Shown in pieces: positions 17,211 to 26,942 of a DNA stretch of 64,000 bases. Each line of letters starts with the position of its first letter. Position 1 is the stretch's first letter. Origin of the DNA: Kitasatospora sp. NBC_00315 (GTDB lineage Bacteria > Actinomycetota > Actinomycetes > Streptomycetales > Streptomycetaceae); contig NZ_CP108025.1 in the NCBI RefSeq assembly GCF_041435095.1, forward strand, positions 1 through 64,000, read 5' to 3'. The translations under genes and the position numbers were made by a program. Under the pieces are notes generated by a model. That model did no database searches, had not been told where the DNA came from, and worked only from the letters and a program-made list of their open reading frames with translations.

Positions 17211-20200
17211 ATGCCGGACAACGAGCTGGAGTCGGGGCCGAAGCGGCAGGCGCTGTACCTGGGCCTGCTGGAGTTGAAGGAGCGGGCGGAGCGGGCTCGC
17301 AAGGCCCGGCAGGAGTTGTACGGGCAGCTGGAGCTGGAGAAGGCTGTACGGCGTACCGGGCGGGCCGGGACGGAGACGTTCGCCGGGAAGCGGATCAGCT
17401 CATGGGTGCCTCCGGCCGGCCGTGCGGGCGGGGCGCGGGTGCCGCAGGATGCTGAGGTGCTGCTGGCGGTGGTGGCGGTGTGGTCGTCCTGGGCCGGGGC
17501 GCCGTCGCTGTCGGCCGATGGCCGGGTGGAGGAGAGGTGGCTGCGCGCGGAGCGGGCCCGGTGGGTGCGGCTGCTGGACGGGGCCCGGGCAGAGCGTGAG
17601 GCTGCCCGGGCAATCGGCGCGGGCGATGGCGCCGCGCAGGACCAGGTGCGCGCCGCCGAGTGGGCGGCGGCCGTGGAGGCTTACCTGCGGCGGGTGCAGG
17701 AGGTCCACCGGCGGCTGAACCTCGACGTCCTCGGATCCTCAAGCAGCGCCGGTGAGCAGCCGGTGATCGAGGTGCGGCAGGTGTTCATGGCGCAGTTGTG
17801 CCGTCCGCATGTGGCGCAGGTTCCGGGTGAGGTGCGCCGGTTGCTGATGGCGGCGAACGAGCTGGCGGAGGCGGATCTGCCGCCGGGGATGGCGGCCGAA
17901 GCGGCCCGCACCCTGCGGAAGGATTACCACGCGCAGCCCGCGCGGCCGGTGTTGGAGGTGCTGGCGGGTGAGGGGGGTCGGCGGGTGGTGGTGCTGGGTG
18001 ATCCAGGTGCGGGGAAGTCGACGCTGGCGAAGTACGTGGCGTTGGCGTTGGCGGGGGCGTTGGAGGAGCTGCCGGGCGAGCTGGGCGGGCTTGCCGGGTT
18101 GGTGCCGGTGGTGGTGGAGCTGCGCCAGTACGCGCAGGCGCGGTGGCGTGAGCGGACGATCGAGGACTTCCTGGAGCAGGTGGACCAGCAGGACCGGATG
18201 TGCCTGACGCGGCCGCTCCTGGAGGGTCTGCTCGCGCGGGGGCGGGCCGTGGTGTTCTTCGACGGCCTGGACGAGGTGTTCGACCCGGCCGTGCGGGCGG
18301 AGACCGCGCGGCGGATCACCGCGTTCGCCGCGGCCCACCCGGACGTGCGGGTGGTGGTGACGTCGCGGGAGTACGGCTACCGGGCGGGTGAGTTCACCGC
18401 GGCCGGGTTCGCCCAGGTGATGCTCCAGGACCTGGACCGCGGGCAGGTCGAGCAGTTCATCCGCCGCTGGTACACCGCAGCGCATCCGGAGAACCCCTCC
18501 CTCTCCTCGCAGCTCACCCAGCGTCTGCTGGGGGCGGTGCGGGGGGTGCGGGCGGTGGCGGAGCTGGCCGGCAACCCGTTGCTGCTGACCGTCCTTGCGT
18601 CGATGGGGCTCGGCAAGACCATCCCCCGTGAGCGCCGTGAGGTCTACGCCCACGCGGTGGAGGTCCTCATCGAGCAGTGGGACAAGGACGCCAAGTTCCT
18701 CGACCCGCACTCGTCCGTCACCGGGGAGGCCGCCCAGGCCCTGGAGTGGCTCAACGTCGACCGGCGCCTGAAAGTGCTGCAGCGCATCGCCCGCCGCATG
18801 CAGGAAGGAGCTGGCCGACCCGCCGGCACGTTCATCCAGCACAGCGAACTGACCGCCATCATCAGCACCTACCTCACCGAACAGAACATCTCCCGCACCG
18901 CCGCCGACATAGCCGCCCGCCACGTCGTCGAACGGCTGCGCACCCGCAACTTCCTGCTCGCGCACTACGGCGGTGGCATCTACGGGTTCGTCCACCGCAC
19001 GTTCCTCGAATACCTCGCCGCCACCGACCTCCTGGACCGCGCCTTCGAGGAGGACTGGACACGCGACGAGACGGTCGGTCTCCTGGCCGGCCACGCCGAG
19101 GACCCGGCGTGGCACGAGGTCCTGCTGCTCACGGCCGGCAACCTAAAGCAGCGTGACGTGGCGGCCTTCATCGCGCACCTCCTCCAACAGCACCGACGCC
19201 ATCGGGAGCCCAGGGATGCGTCGGTGCCGATGCTGGTGCTGGCCATCCGCGTCCTGGCCGAGGTCAAGGAGATCGGTGCCTCCCCCGCCCCGGGTGCCAA
19301 GGACCGGCACCTGTCCGTGGCCGCGCAGAGCGACGCCGTCATCGACACCCTCACCACCACCATGCGCCAGTCCGTGTACCTCTTCATCGAGGAGGCCCTG
19401 CCCGCTCTCGGCACCTTCGACCGTTTCTGGAGCGGCCGGGACCGCTACCTGCGCTGGTACTACGCCAGCTATCAGCGGGGCACTGCGATTCAGAGCAGCG
19501 ACGTCGCTGCGGCCCTGAGCCGCGACCTGGACGAAACAGCACACCAGGCACGTACCCCCTGGGATCCGTTTCTCCGCGGCGACGCGCTGCGGGTCCTCGG
19601 GGAGCGGTGGCCGGACCATGAGAACACCTACCAGAGCGTTCTCGCCGCCACCACCGACACCGAACCGAACGTCCGCGCCAACGCCCTGCACGTCCTCGGA
19701 CGGCACTGGCCAGAGCACGAAGACACCCACCGGGCCGTCCTCGCCGCCACCACCGACACCCAACCGAACGTCCGCGCCAACGCCCTGCACGTCCTCGGAC
19801 GGCACTGGCCAGAGCACGAAGACACCCAGCAGACCGTCCTCGCCGCCACCACCGACACCGAACCGAACGTCCGCACCACCGCCCTGCACGTCCTCGGGGA
19901 GCACTGGCCGGAGCACGAAGACACCCAGCAGGCCGTCCTCGCCGCCACCACCGACACCCAACCGGGCATCCGCGCCAACGCCCTGGACGTCCTCGGGCGG
20001 TACTGGCCGGAGCACGAAGACGCCCACCGGGCCGTCCTCGCCGCCACCACCGACACCGAACCGAACGTCCGCACCACCGCCCTGGACGTCCTCGGGGAGC
20101 GGTGGCCGGACCATGAGAACACCTACCAGAGCGTCCTCGCCGCCACCACCGACACCGAACCGAACGTCCGCACCACCGCCCTGGACGTCCTCGGGGAGCA

Positions 20201-21125
20201 CTGGCCGGAGCGCGAAGACACCCACCGGGCCGTCCTCGCCGCCACCACCGACACCGAACCGAACGTCCGCACCACCGCCCTGGACGTCCTCGGGCGGTAC
20301 TGGCCGGAGCACGAAGACACCCAGCAGACCGTCCTCGCCGCCACCACCGACACCGAACCGAACGTCCGCACCACCGCCCTGCACGTCCTCGGGGAGCACT
20401 GGCCAGAGCACGAAGACACCCACCGGGCCGTCCTCGCCGCCACCACCGACACCGAACCGAACGTCCGCACCACCGCCCTGCACGTCCTCGGGGAGCACTG
20501 GCCAGAGCACGAAGACACCCAGCAGACCGTCCTCGCCGCCACCACCGACACCGAACCGAACGTCCGCACCACCGCCCTGCACGTCCTCGGGGAGCACTGG
20601 CCAGAGCACGAAGACACCCACCGGGCCGTCCTCGCCGCCACCACCGACACCGAACCGAACGTCCGCACCACCGCCCTGCACGTCCTCGGGGAGCACTGGC
20701 CAGAGCACGAAGACACCCAGCAGACCGTCCTCGCCGCCACCACCGACACCGAACCGAACGTCCGCACCACCGCCCTGCACGTCCTCGGATGGCACTGGCC
20801 GGAGCACGAAGACACCCAGCAGGCCGTCCTCGCCGCCACCACCGACACCGAACCGAACGTCCGCACCACCGCCCTGCACGTCCTTGCGGCCAGGTTCCCG
20901 GGTGTGGCGTGGCCCGTTGTGCGCGAGCACACCGCGAGCGACCAGCCGGCCGACATCAGGGTGTACGTGATCAAGCTGCTCGCGCTGCTGTGGCCTAACG
21001 AACCCGACACCCTCCCTCTCATCCGAGCCATGGAGCAGCACGACGATGAGGATGTGAGCCGGACAGCCAAGGAAGCCTTGGGGCTGTTGGAGTACCAGCC
21101 CCGCTCGGGGGGCTCTCGGAAGTAG
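17211..21125 (+). CDS. NACHT NTPase with HEAT-like repeat tail (NLR-like)
   Basis: The 1304-residue product has an N-terminal helical/HTH-like region (about residues 1-110), a linker, a NACHT domain with Walker A GDPGAGKST at residues 263-271 and Walker B FFDGLDE around D351, the LAGNPLLLTVLASMG winged-helix segment, and a long helical stretch. The tail has 13 nearly identical 33-residue HEAT-like repeats (residues 792-1220), ending in a divergent 14th unit. This is the plan of bacterial NLR-like (bNACHT) antiphage proteins: sensor repeats, NTP switch and an effector or adaptor N-terminus. No known effector domain is visible. The ATG at 17211 has GAGAGG upstream. Two in-frame starts upstream (17100/17103) are possible. 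It appears monocistronic. Confidence 0.85.
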   Translation: MPDNELESGPKRQALYLGLLELKERAERARKARQELYGQLELEKAVRRTGRAGTETFAGKRISSWVPPAGRAGGARVPQDAEVLLAVVAVWSSWAGAPSLSADGRVEERWLRAERARWVRLLDGARAEREAARAIGAGDGAAQDQVRAAEWAAAVEAYLRRVQEVHRRLNLDVLGSSSSAGEQPVIEVRQVFMAQLCRPHVAQVPGEVRRLLMAANELAEADLPPGMAAEAARTLRKDYHAQPARPVLEVLAGEGGRRVVVLGDPGAGKSTLAKYVALALAGALEELPGELGGLAGLVPVVVELRQYAQARWRERTIEDFLEQVDQQDRMCLTRPLLEGLLARGRAVVFFDGLDEVFDPAVRAETARRITAFAAAHPDVRVVVTSREYGYRAGEFTAAGFAQVMLQDLDRGQVEQFIRRWYTAAHPENPSLSSQLTQRLLGAVRGVRAVAELAGNPLLLTVLASMGLGKTIPRERREVYAHAVEVLIEQWDKDAKFLDPHSSVTGEAAQALEWLNVDRRLKVLQRIARRMQEGAGRPAGTFIQHSELTAIISTYLTEQNISRTAADIAARHVVERLRTRNFLLAHYGGGIYGFVHRTFLEYLAATDLLDRAFEEDWTRDETVGLLAGHAEDPAWHEVLLLTAGNLKQRDVAAFIAHLLQQHRRHREPRDASVPMLVLAIRVLAEVKEIGASPAPGAKDRHLSVAAQSDAVIDTLTTTMRQSVYLFIEEALPALGTFDRFWSGRDRYLRWYYASYQRGTAIQSSDVAAALSRDLDETAHQARTPWDPFLRGDALRVLGERWPDHENTYQSVLAATTDTEPNVRANALHVLGRHWPEHEDTHRAVLAATTDTQPNVRANALHVLGRHWPEHEDTQQTVLAATTDTEPNVRTTALHVLGEHWPEHEDTQQAVLAATTDTQPGIRANALDVLGRYWPEHEDAHRAVLAATTDTEPNVRTTALDVLGERWPDHENTYQSVLAATTDTEPNVRTTALDVLGEHWPEREDTHRAVLAATTDTEPNVRTTALDVLGRYWPEHEDTQQTVLAATTDTEPNVRTTALHVLGEHWPEHEDTHRAVLAATTDTEPNVRTTALHVLGEHWPEHEDTQQTVLAATTDTEPNVRTTALHVLGEHWPEHEDTHRAVLAATTDTEPNVRTTALHVLGEHWPEHEDTQQTVLAATTDTEPNVRTTALHVLGWHWPEHEDTQQAVLAATTDTEPNVRTTALHVLAARFPGVAWPVVREHTASDQPADIRVYVIKLLALLWPNEPDTLPLIRAMEQHDDEDVSRTAKEALGLLEYQPRSGGSRK
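19584..20870 (+). repeat. 13 tandem 99-bp coding repeats
   Basis: Thirteen 99-bp units fill 19584-20870 exactly (13 x 99 = 1287 bp). Each encodes ALHVLGEHWPEHED, a variable pair of residues, VLAATTDT and EPNVRTT. Differences are confined to a few positions: residue 7 (E/R/W), 8 (H/R/Y), 15-18 (THRA, TQQT, TQQA, TYQS) and the last pair (TT/AN). Units 9-12 alternate THRA and TQQT, implying duplication in 198-bp pairs. The repeats lie inside the NACHT gene. Confidence 0.95.
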
Positions 21126-21152
21126 GGCTGTCAGGGGACTTCGGCTGTTCGG

Positions 21153-21830
21153 TGGTTCGCCGGTCTCAACGCGCACGTCCGGGCCACGGGGCAGCATCGG
21201 GGTGCCGACGTGGGCCCGGTCAGTGGCTACGCCATCGGCACCTGGCTCTCGGGGCTGCGGGCGGCGGCGCAGGTGCCGGCTGGGGAGCCGGGGGCGCTGG
21301 CGGCGGAGCGGCGCCGGGCGTTGAAGGAGATCGACCTGTGGTGGTGCCCGGTGTGGCCGATCACCTGGCAGCGCAGCTTCGCGGTCGCCCGGTCGTGGTG
21401 GCTGGAGTGCGATGGGCGGGTCGATTGGACCGCCCTGCCGGAGTCGACGGTGTTCGAGGGTGAGCAGTTCGGTCGGTGGGTGCTCGCGCAGCGGGCCGGG
21501 TGGCCTGGCCTGGAGGAGGACCAGTGGGACCTGCTGACGGCGATCGGCGTCGAGGCCGACCCCGAGCTGGTGGCCGCGAAGGAGGCGGCCGAGGCGAAGC
21601 CGAAGGTGTCCCGGATGGACCGGTTCGAGCAGGGCCTGATGGCGCTGGCGGCGTGCGTCGGGCGTGAGGGCCATGTCCGGGTGCCCCGGGCGCACAAGGA
21701 GGTGCTGGAGGCCGTGGAGCGACCGGACGGGAGCGGGGAGATGGAGGCCAGAGTGGTCGTCGCGCTGGGCCTCTGGCTCAACAACACTCGGGCCCGGCGG
21801 GCGAAGCTGACGCCCGGCACCGGTGAGCCG
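21153..21830 (+). pseudogene. HA-domain remnant
   Basis: The frame reads WFAGLNAHVRATGQ, then GYAIGTWLSGLRAAAQ, DLWWCPVWPITWQRSFAVAR, QRAGWPGLEEDQWDLLTAIG, to LWLNNTRARRAKLTPG, where homology stops and unrelated sequence continues to a stop at 22037. It lacks both a proper start and the LAEHGVEWA end. From 21840 to 22080 I see no gene. Confidence 0.65.
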
Positions 21831-22084
21831 GTTATAGCATTCCATTGGGTCCTGCTAGCCGATCCCGTGATGCTGCGGGGTCGGCCGGCGGCGTTCCGGT
21901 GCCGGGTCGGCCGAAGAAGGCCTGGGGATGAAGGCAGGCCGGTCCGGCGTGGAGTGGTGCCAGACCGACCTGCGGCGGCAATCACGCCTGTTCAGCTCGA
22001 GGGCGGCGGCTTCGGCACCAGTGCATCCAAGGGGTGACCGGCGCTGAGGAAGGGCCCCAATGCCGCCTCATCAGCTGCCAAGAG

Positions 22085-23782
22085 CTACCTCTGGCTGTAG
22101 TGGTGGAGATCCTCTACGACGGTCATCAGGAAGGCTGGCCCCTTGGCTGCGTCCCTGACGATGGAGTGGCGCAAGCGGACTTGCTGGTAGCTGCCGTCGC
22201 GGCGGGAGAGCCGGACTTCGGCCATGCCGGCCTCGGCGCTCGTGCGTTGCAGCAGGGCGAGGTCCTCGGGGTGGACGAGGTCGGCGAAGCTCTGCTGCCG
22301 CAGGAGGGCCCGCGGCCGGCCGAGCAGGCGGCAGAGCGCGTCGTTGACGCGGGTCAGCTGGCCGTTCCCGCCACCGTGCAGCTCGGTGATCGCCATGCCG
22401 CTCGGCGCGTACTCGAAAGCCTGCCGGAAGCCCTCCTCGCTGGCCCGCAGCGACTGCTGCTCCTTCTCCAGCCGGGCCAGCGCGCGCTGCATCTCAGCCC
22501 GTAGCCGGGCGTTGCCGATGGCGATGGACGACTGCAGGGCGAAGGATTCGAGTGCGGTGCGGGTGTGGGTACCGGGGTGTTTGCCGCTGTGCGGCTGGTC
22601 GACGGAGAGCACGCCGAGCAGGTCGCCGCTGGCGCTGTACATGGGGGCGAAGAGGAAGTCGTGCGGGTGCCAGTCATTGGTGAAGACGGGAAGCGGTCCG
22701 TCGCCCGTCCAGGTCGGGACGTCGGTGTCGATCGCCCCGGCCCGGTCATGGGGTAGGAAGCGCAGGGTGCCCCAGTGGTCGCTGACGTTCAGCATGCGGT
22801 CCCAGGACTCCCGGGCGCCGACCTGGCCGAGCAGCACCGCCGGGCCGTTCTCGCCGCTGTCCTCGAGCTCCCAGATGGCGGCCACCACCAGATCGCCGTC
22901 GGCGGGCCGCACCAGGTGCACCACGGCCACGTCGAACTCGAGCACGTGCACGGCCCCCTCGACGGTCGCCTGCAGCGTGCCGGCCAGGCTGCTCGCCGCG
23001 TTGAGATCAGCGATGGCGCGTTGCAGTACCTGGGGGTCCGGTTGGGCCTCGGCTTGAGCTCGTTCCAGTTCCGCGGATGCGCTCTTACGCGTGTAGGTGC
23101 GCTCCGTCTGCAGGGTGGCTTCCGCAGCCAGGAGGCGGGCTTCCAGCCGCAGGCACTTCTCCTCCGCATCGTGCTTGAGTGCCTGGGCGCGGGACAGCTC
23201 GATCCGAAGTGCCTCCAGTTCGGCCTTGAGGCCGCGGATCTCATCCCCGAGCCCGTGCGCTCCGTCGGTCTGGACATAGACATCCAGTTCGGCGGAGCTG
23301 GAGGCGTAGTGGGCAAGGGCCCAGTCACTCTCCAGCTGGCGGTAGCGCTGTTCCGCCTCACGGGTCTGATCCTCCGCTCCTTTGAGCGCTTGGAGCAGGG
23401 CGCGTTCACGGACATCTGCGAGTTTGAGTTCGCGTTCGGCAGCACCGAGGAGGTCCCTGAGCTGTTCGAGTTCGTACCGGGCGGGGTTGCGGACCTGCAA
23501 CGCCTGAAGGCGTAGCTCGTATGCCTGGGCGCGGACGTCGTCGGTGACGGGGTTGCCGGTGAGGTCTGCGAGTTCCTTCAGGAGCTCGTCGATGAAGGGC
23601 CGGGGTGCGATGCGGTGTCCGTTGAGGTAGCGGGAGATCGTGCCCTTGTCGCGCCGGACGCGGGCGGCGTAGCGGGTGATGGAGATGGCGAGGGCGATGA
23701 AAAGCTGGTTGAGGAAGCCGGTGAGGGCCTCGACTTCGGGTTCGTGGCGTTCGGGTGGTTGCCCGGTCCGCTTTTCCAGCAC
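22085..23782 (-). CDS. HTH-coiled coil-GAF-PAS protein without output domain
   Basis: The 565-residue product starts with an XRE-like HTH (residues about 15-60, LFIALAISITRYAARVRRDK then GTISRYLNGHRIAP). A long coiled coil follows (residues about 90-230), then a GAF domain (about 235-400, DLNAASSLAGTLQATVEGAV through LGVLSVDQP) and a PAS domain (about 430-560, EGFRQAFEYAPSGMAITEL, FADLVHPEDLA). There is no kinase, phosphatase or GGDEF domain. The HTH with GAF and PAS suggests a ligand- or redox-sensing transcription regulator. GTG 23782 has GGAG 6 nt upstream. No partner lies beside it. Confidence 0.75.
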   Translation of the reverse strand: MLEKRTGQPPERHEPEVEALTGFLNQLFIALAISITRYAARVRRDKGTISRYLNGHRIAPRPFIDELLKELADLTGNPVTDDVRAQAYELRLQALQVRNPARYELEQLRDLLGAAERELKLADVRERALLQALKGAEDQTREAEQRYRQLESDWALAHYASSSAELDVYVQTDGAHGLGDEIRGLKAELEALRIELSRAQALKHDAEEKCLRLEARLLAAEATLQTERTYTRKSASAELERAQAEAQPDPQVLQRAIADLNAASSLAGTLQATVEGAVHVLEFDVAVVHLVRPADGDLVVAAIWELEDSGENGPAVLLGQVGARESWDRMLNVSDHWGTLRFLPHDRAGAIDTDVPTWTGDGPLPVFTNDWHPHDFLFAPMYSASGDLLGVLSVDQPHSGKHPGTHTRTALESFALQSSIAIGNARLRAEMQRALARLEKEQQSLRASEEGFRQAFEYAPSGMAITELHGGGNGQLTRVNDALCRLLGRPRALLRQQSFADLVHPEDLALLQRTSAEAGMAEVRLSRRDGSYQQVRLRHSIVRDAAKGPAFLMTVVEDLHHYSQR

Positions 23783-24178
23783 TGCGTCTCCTCGTCAGGT
23801 CTTCGGTGTTGCCGGTGATTGGCAACGGTTGCAGCTAGCGCAACGACTGGGCCTGACGGAAGCGTAGGGGACAGGTTCAAACCGCCGCAGAGGAAGGGAC
23901 TTTCGTGTCCGTTCAGCTGGGGCGGGCTGTTCAAAGAGCCAGGTCGGCAGCGGTTGACCGGCGCGATGGAGGGTGCAGGGGCGGGGCTCTCGTCCGGCTG
24001 GCCGGCTGGGCGAAGACGCGGGAAATCTGCGTCAGGGAAGGACTTGATCGGCGCCATGGGCTGGCTACCGTGCGGCGCCATGGGCTGTCAGGAGATGGTC
24101 TGGGCGGCTTGTTGTGTCCGGTTCGGCTTCTGTCGGTCCACCTGTCCATGACGGTGTACGAGACGAAAGAGAGATTTC

Positions 24179-24406
24179 GTGGACGAGTTGAGGCCGCGCA
24201 GCGAGATGACGGGCGCGGCGGGGTGGGACGGCGTCGAGTGCCGGGAACAGCCGGATCGGCGGGCGCAGCCGACGGTTCGGGTTGGGGTGCCGGCCTGGCG
24301 GAAGCCGGACCGAATGAGCGGAGCCATCCTCGCCGGAGTCGGCTCCGGCGTCCTGGTCGAGACGCTGCGTTTCCTGGCCGAGCACATCCAGGTGACCTGG
24401 CACTGA
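24179..24406 (+). CDS. small hypothetical protein
   Basis: The 75-residue product starts at GTG 24179 with AAAGAGAG upstream. A polar N-terminus (MDELRPRSEMTG) is followed by a hydrophobic C-terminal segment (MSGAILAGVGSGVLVETLRF) ending HIQVTWH. It may be membrane-associated. Coding is plausible but unproven; the family is not recognised. Confidence 0.4.
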   Translation: MDELRPRSEMTGAAGWDGVECREQPDRRAQPTVRVGVPAWRKPDRMSGAILAGVGSGVLVETLRFLAEHIQVTWH

Positions 24407-24566
24407 ACCGGCGCTTCCTGGCCGGCCCGTCCACGGGCGGTTGACGTCGACGCCGTCAAGATCCCAGTGCAGTGCCCGGCCGCGCGCCGGACAGGCGCGG
24501 GCGGCCGGTCGGCCGGGGGCTGCGGCGGCACCGGGCCGAAGGGGTGCGGAGGCTGCTGCTCGACGC

Positions 24567-25457
24567 TCAGGTCTGCTCGCCGACCGTGTCCATCGCGGTG
24601 CCCTTCTTGCGGTACGCCTCCGGCAGGCGCAGCGTGGCGAGTCCGAGGTGGTGGGCGCGCAGGCGCATGCCGGTGTCGTCGGTCAGGACGCGGACGCCGG
24701 TCTGGGGGTGGAGAGCGGCGATGTCGGCGGCGCAGCGCAGGATGGCGAGGTCGGCGTCGGTGTCACGGTGGTCGCTGTCGTTCCACACTTCCAGGGTGGC
24801 TTCGCCGGGGCGGAGGTCGACCGGGGTGCCGGGCGCGGCGCCGCGGAGGGCGTTTTCTAGGTAGCGAATCGCGGTGGCGGCCTTCTTTGCGAGGGCACCG
24901 TCGCCGTACTTCTGCCGGTCCAGTTCGTCGATCACTTTCAGCGGGACCACCAGCCGCACCAGCTTCGCCTCCACCCCCTCGCTCTTGAGGACCTGGCGCC
25001 AGCGCACGTCCCCGGGCTGTGCCCAGTGGTTGAGCATGTTGGTGTCGTAGACGACGGGCAGGCCCGGGCGCTGGGCGAGTTCCTTCAACCCAGTCAGCTC
25101 GGCGAGGGCGTGCTTCATGGTCTGGTGCTGGCGCTCGATCTCGGCGGACAGGGCTTTGTTCCGGGCGGCGTACTCCGCCTGCACGCGCTCCGGGGCGGAG
25201 GGCAGCGGGAAGCCGCAGGCGGCGATGACCGTCTGGGGGCTGCCGAGTTGGAGGAGGTGCCAGTACGCCGGGGAGCGCAGGCCAGCGGCCAGGTCCGGTA
25301 CGGCGAAGGCGCACTCCAGCGTCGGGAAGGTCTTCTCGACAGCGTCGGTGAAGGCCCGGAAGTAGTCCTGCGCGCCGCAGGCGGTTTCCCACACGGCGAC
25401 GGCGTTGCGGATGGCGTCCTCGGCGTACTGCAAGGAGATGCCTGGATTGAGTCGCAT
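24567..25457 (-). CDS. PIN-domain ribonuclease-like protein
   Basis: The 296-residue product (ATG 25457) has an uncharacterised helical N-terminal half and a PIN domain from about residue 145: VVYDTNMLNHW (first acidic residue), LVVPLKVIDELDRQK (second), DTDADLAILRCA (third) and VRVLTDDTGMRLRA (fourth). All acidic positions of the PIN active site are present, so RNase activity is likely. It resembles stand-alone PIN_4-type proteins rather than a VapC toxin, because it is long and has no small antitoxin gene beside it. Confidence 0.75.
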   Translation of the reverse strand: MRLNPGISLQYAEDAIRNAVAVWETACGAQDYFRAFTDAVEKTFPTLECAFAVPDLAAGLRSPAYWHLLQLGSPQTVIAACGFPLPSAPERVQAEYAARNKALSAEIERQHQTMKHALAELTGLKELAQRPGLPVVYDTNMLNHWAQPGDVRWRQVLKSEGVEAKLVRLVVPLKVIDELDRQKYGDGALAKKAATAIRYLENALRGAAPGTPVDLRPGEATLEVWNDSDHRDTDADLAILRCAADIAALHPQTGVRVLTDDTGMRLRAHHLGLATLRLPEAYRKKGTAMDTVGEQT

Positions 25458-25588
25458 TCCAGGATTCTGCCTCCCATCCAGAGCCTCCGGAACGGCTGGC
25501 ACCAAACGAGCTGTTCGCCGAGAGGCCGCCCGTACGGGGTGCCAACCCCAGGCACGGGCAGAGTAAGCGCCAGCCGTACGAGTCGTCC

Positions 25589-25712
25589 GTCATCGGCTCC
25601 AGCAGCACCGAGTCGGCGGTCGGGTTGTTGAGGGTGGCCAGGGCGGGGCCGATGGCCGGGTACAGGTGGAGGCCGGCCGCTCGGACGACGTCCACCCAGA
25701 CCACCTCGGCCT
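25589..25712 (-). pseudogene. remnant shared with 5.3 kb
   Basis: The minus strand encodes WVDVVRAAGLHLYPAIGPAL, then TLNN and VLLEPMTDDSYGWRLL, similar to 5329-5480. It lies just upstream of the PIN gene on the same strand but out of frame with it. The source gene is unknown. Confidence 0.4.
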
Positions 25713-25926
25713 AATCCTCGGCGTCCAGCTCGGCCACCGCGATGCTCTGACGGGCCTCCTCACAGTTGCGAGCCGATGCCGTCGGCGCCGCCGCTGGCCG
25801 GATGAGCCCCGCGGGAAGCGCGGGCGAACGACCGACCGGGAGAGCAGTGTGAGGGACTACTCGGCCTGCCGGTAGTTCAGACAAATCCGCTGGTTGACGG
25901 CGCAGGAGGAGTGATCTGATGCCGCC

Positions 25927-26736
25927 ATGGCCAAAATGAGTATCACGGTGTGTCTGCCTGCACGAGAGGCCGGCCGAGTGGAAGCGGCGGTCACGGAGGC
26001 GATGGCCCCCTTCGAGATCGACTACACGCGCGGCGACGACCTGGATATCTGGGACTCCTGGCGCATCACGGGTGGCACGGTGCACGCCGGCGGGTACAAC
26101 GTCCTTCCGGGTCATGAACGGGATGCCAGGCTGCTCCACGAGCTCCCGAACCGGTGGCTGACCGGGCACGTGCCGGTCCCCAACGACTTCGGCTGGTGCG
26201 CGGGCGGGCCTCGCGAACTCCTCGACTTCTCCGCCTCGCCCGAGGCGGCGTGCGAGCTGGCCGACGCGGTGTGGCACCGGTGGCACCAACTCGCGGCAGA
26301 ACTGCCGCCACCCCGCCCCCTGGGCTCCTACCTCGCCCGCCATTTCGCCGAGGCGATGACCTACTCGTCCCAGCAGGCCCATGCCGACTACATCGCCCAG
26401 CCCCTCGTGCGGGCGTTCACCGACTACCTGAAGACGGTGCCAACGGAGCGCTTCTCATCGGCGTTCCTCTTCCTACAGGACCCGGTCGCGAAGGTGGGAG
26501 GCACTTCCCGCGAGGAGTTCATCGCCCGCAGCGCGCCCTACGCTCTGCGCCGACGCAATGTCCTCACCTTGGAGGGCTGGTGGTACGAAGACGGCGACCC
26601 GGGTGTGCACGGCGCCTGCCACAGCGGCGCCTGCCCGCACGAGCCGGATCTGGCACCGGGCTACGACCACGTCAACAGCTACCTGGCGGCGCTGCACGGC
26701 GACACACTCCTGGTCAACGTGCACTGCCACGTCTGA
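25927..26736 (+). CDS. hypothetical protein
   Basis: The 269-residue product has strong coding character (MAKMSITVCLPAREAGRVEA, YDHVNSYLAALHGDTLLVNV at the end). It is soluble, has no signal peptide and is rich in Trp/His near the C-terminus (GWWYEDGDPGVHGACHSGAC, a possible metal site). I do not recognise the family; similar uncharacterised proteins are known in Streptomyces. It appears to be a single gene. Confidence 0.6.
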   Translation: MAKMSITVCLPAREAGRVEAAVTEAMAPFEIDYTRGDDLDIWDSWRITGGTVHAGGYNVLPGHERDARLLHELPNRWLTGHVPVPNDFGWCAGGPRELLDFSASPEAACELADAVWHRWHQLAAELPPPRPLGSYLARHFAEAMTYSSQQAHADYIAQPLVRAFTDYLKTVPTERFSSAFLFLQDPVAKVGGTSREEFIARSAPYALRRRNVLTLEGWWYEDGDPGVHGACHSGACPHEPDLAPGYDHVNSYLAALHGDTLLVNVHCHV

Positions 26737-26942
26737 GCGACGGCCACACTCGGTTCGCGAGGAAGGCCCACGGTGCTCTTGTGAGTCACCGACATCTCAC
26801 CGCCCAGTGATCATCTACTGCTCTCCGGAGTGGGCGATATTCGCTCTCGCTTCTCACGTACGCAGCCAGCTGGTTGACGCACTGCTAGCGGCATGAGCGA
26901 AATGCATCGACTAGTCCGAGGCGCAGCACCTAAGTTCTGGTC

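Noticed and set aside
19584..20870. CRISPR array
   Set aside because: The units are contiguous coding repeats of 99 bp with no unique spacers, in frame with the NACHT protein, and no cas genes are present.
19143..21845. 900-codon open frame on the minus strand across the repeat array
   Set aside because: It is the antisense of the 99-bp repeats (whose period is divisible by 3), gives low-complexity repeats of GGGADVRFGVGGGGEDG, and lies wholly inside the NACHT gene and an HA remnant.
24567..25457. VapBC toxin-antitoxin pair
   Set aside because: The PIN protein is twice the length of VapC, and no small antitoxin-like gene precedes it; only a decayed fragment lies upstream.
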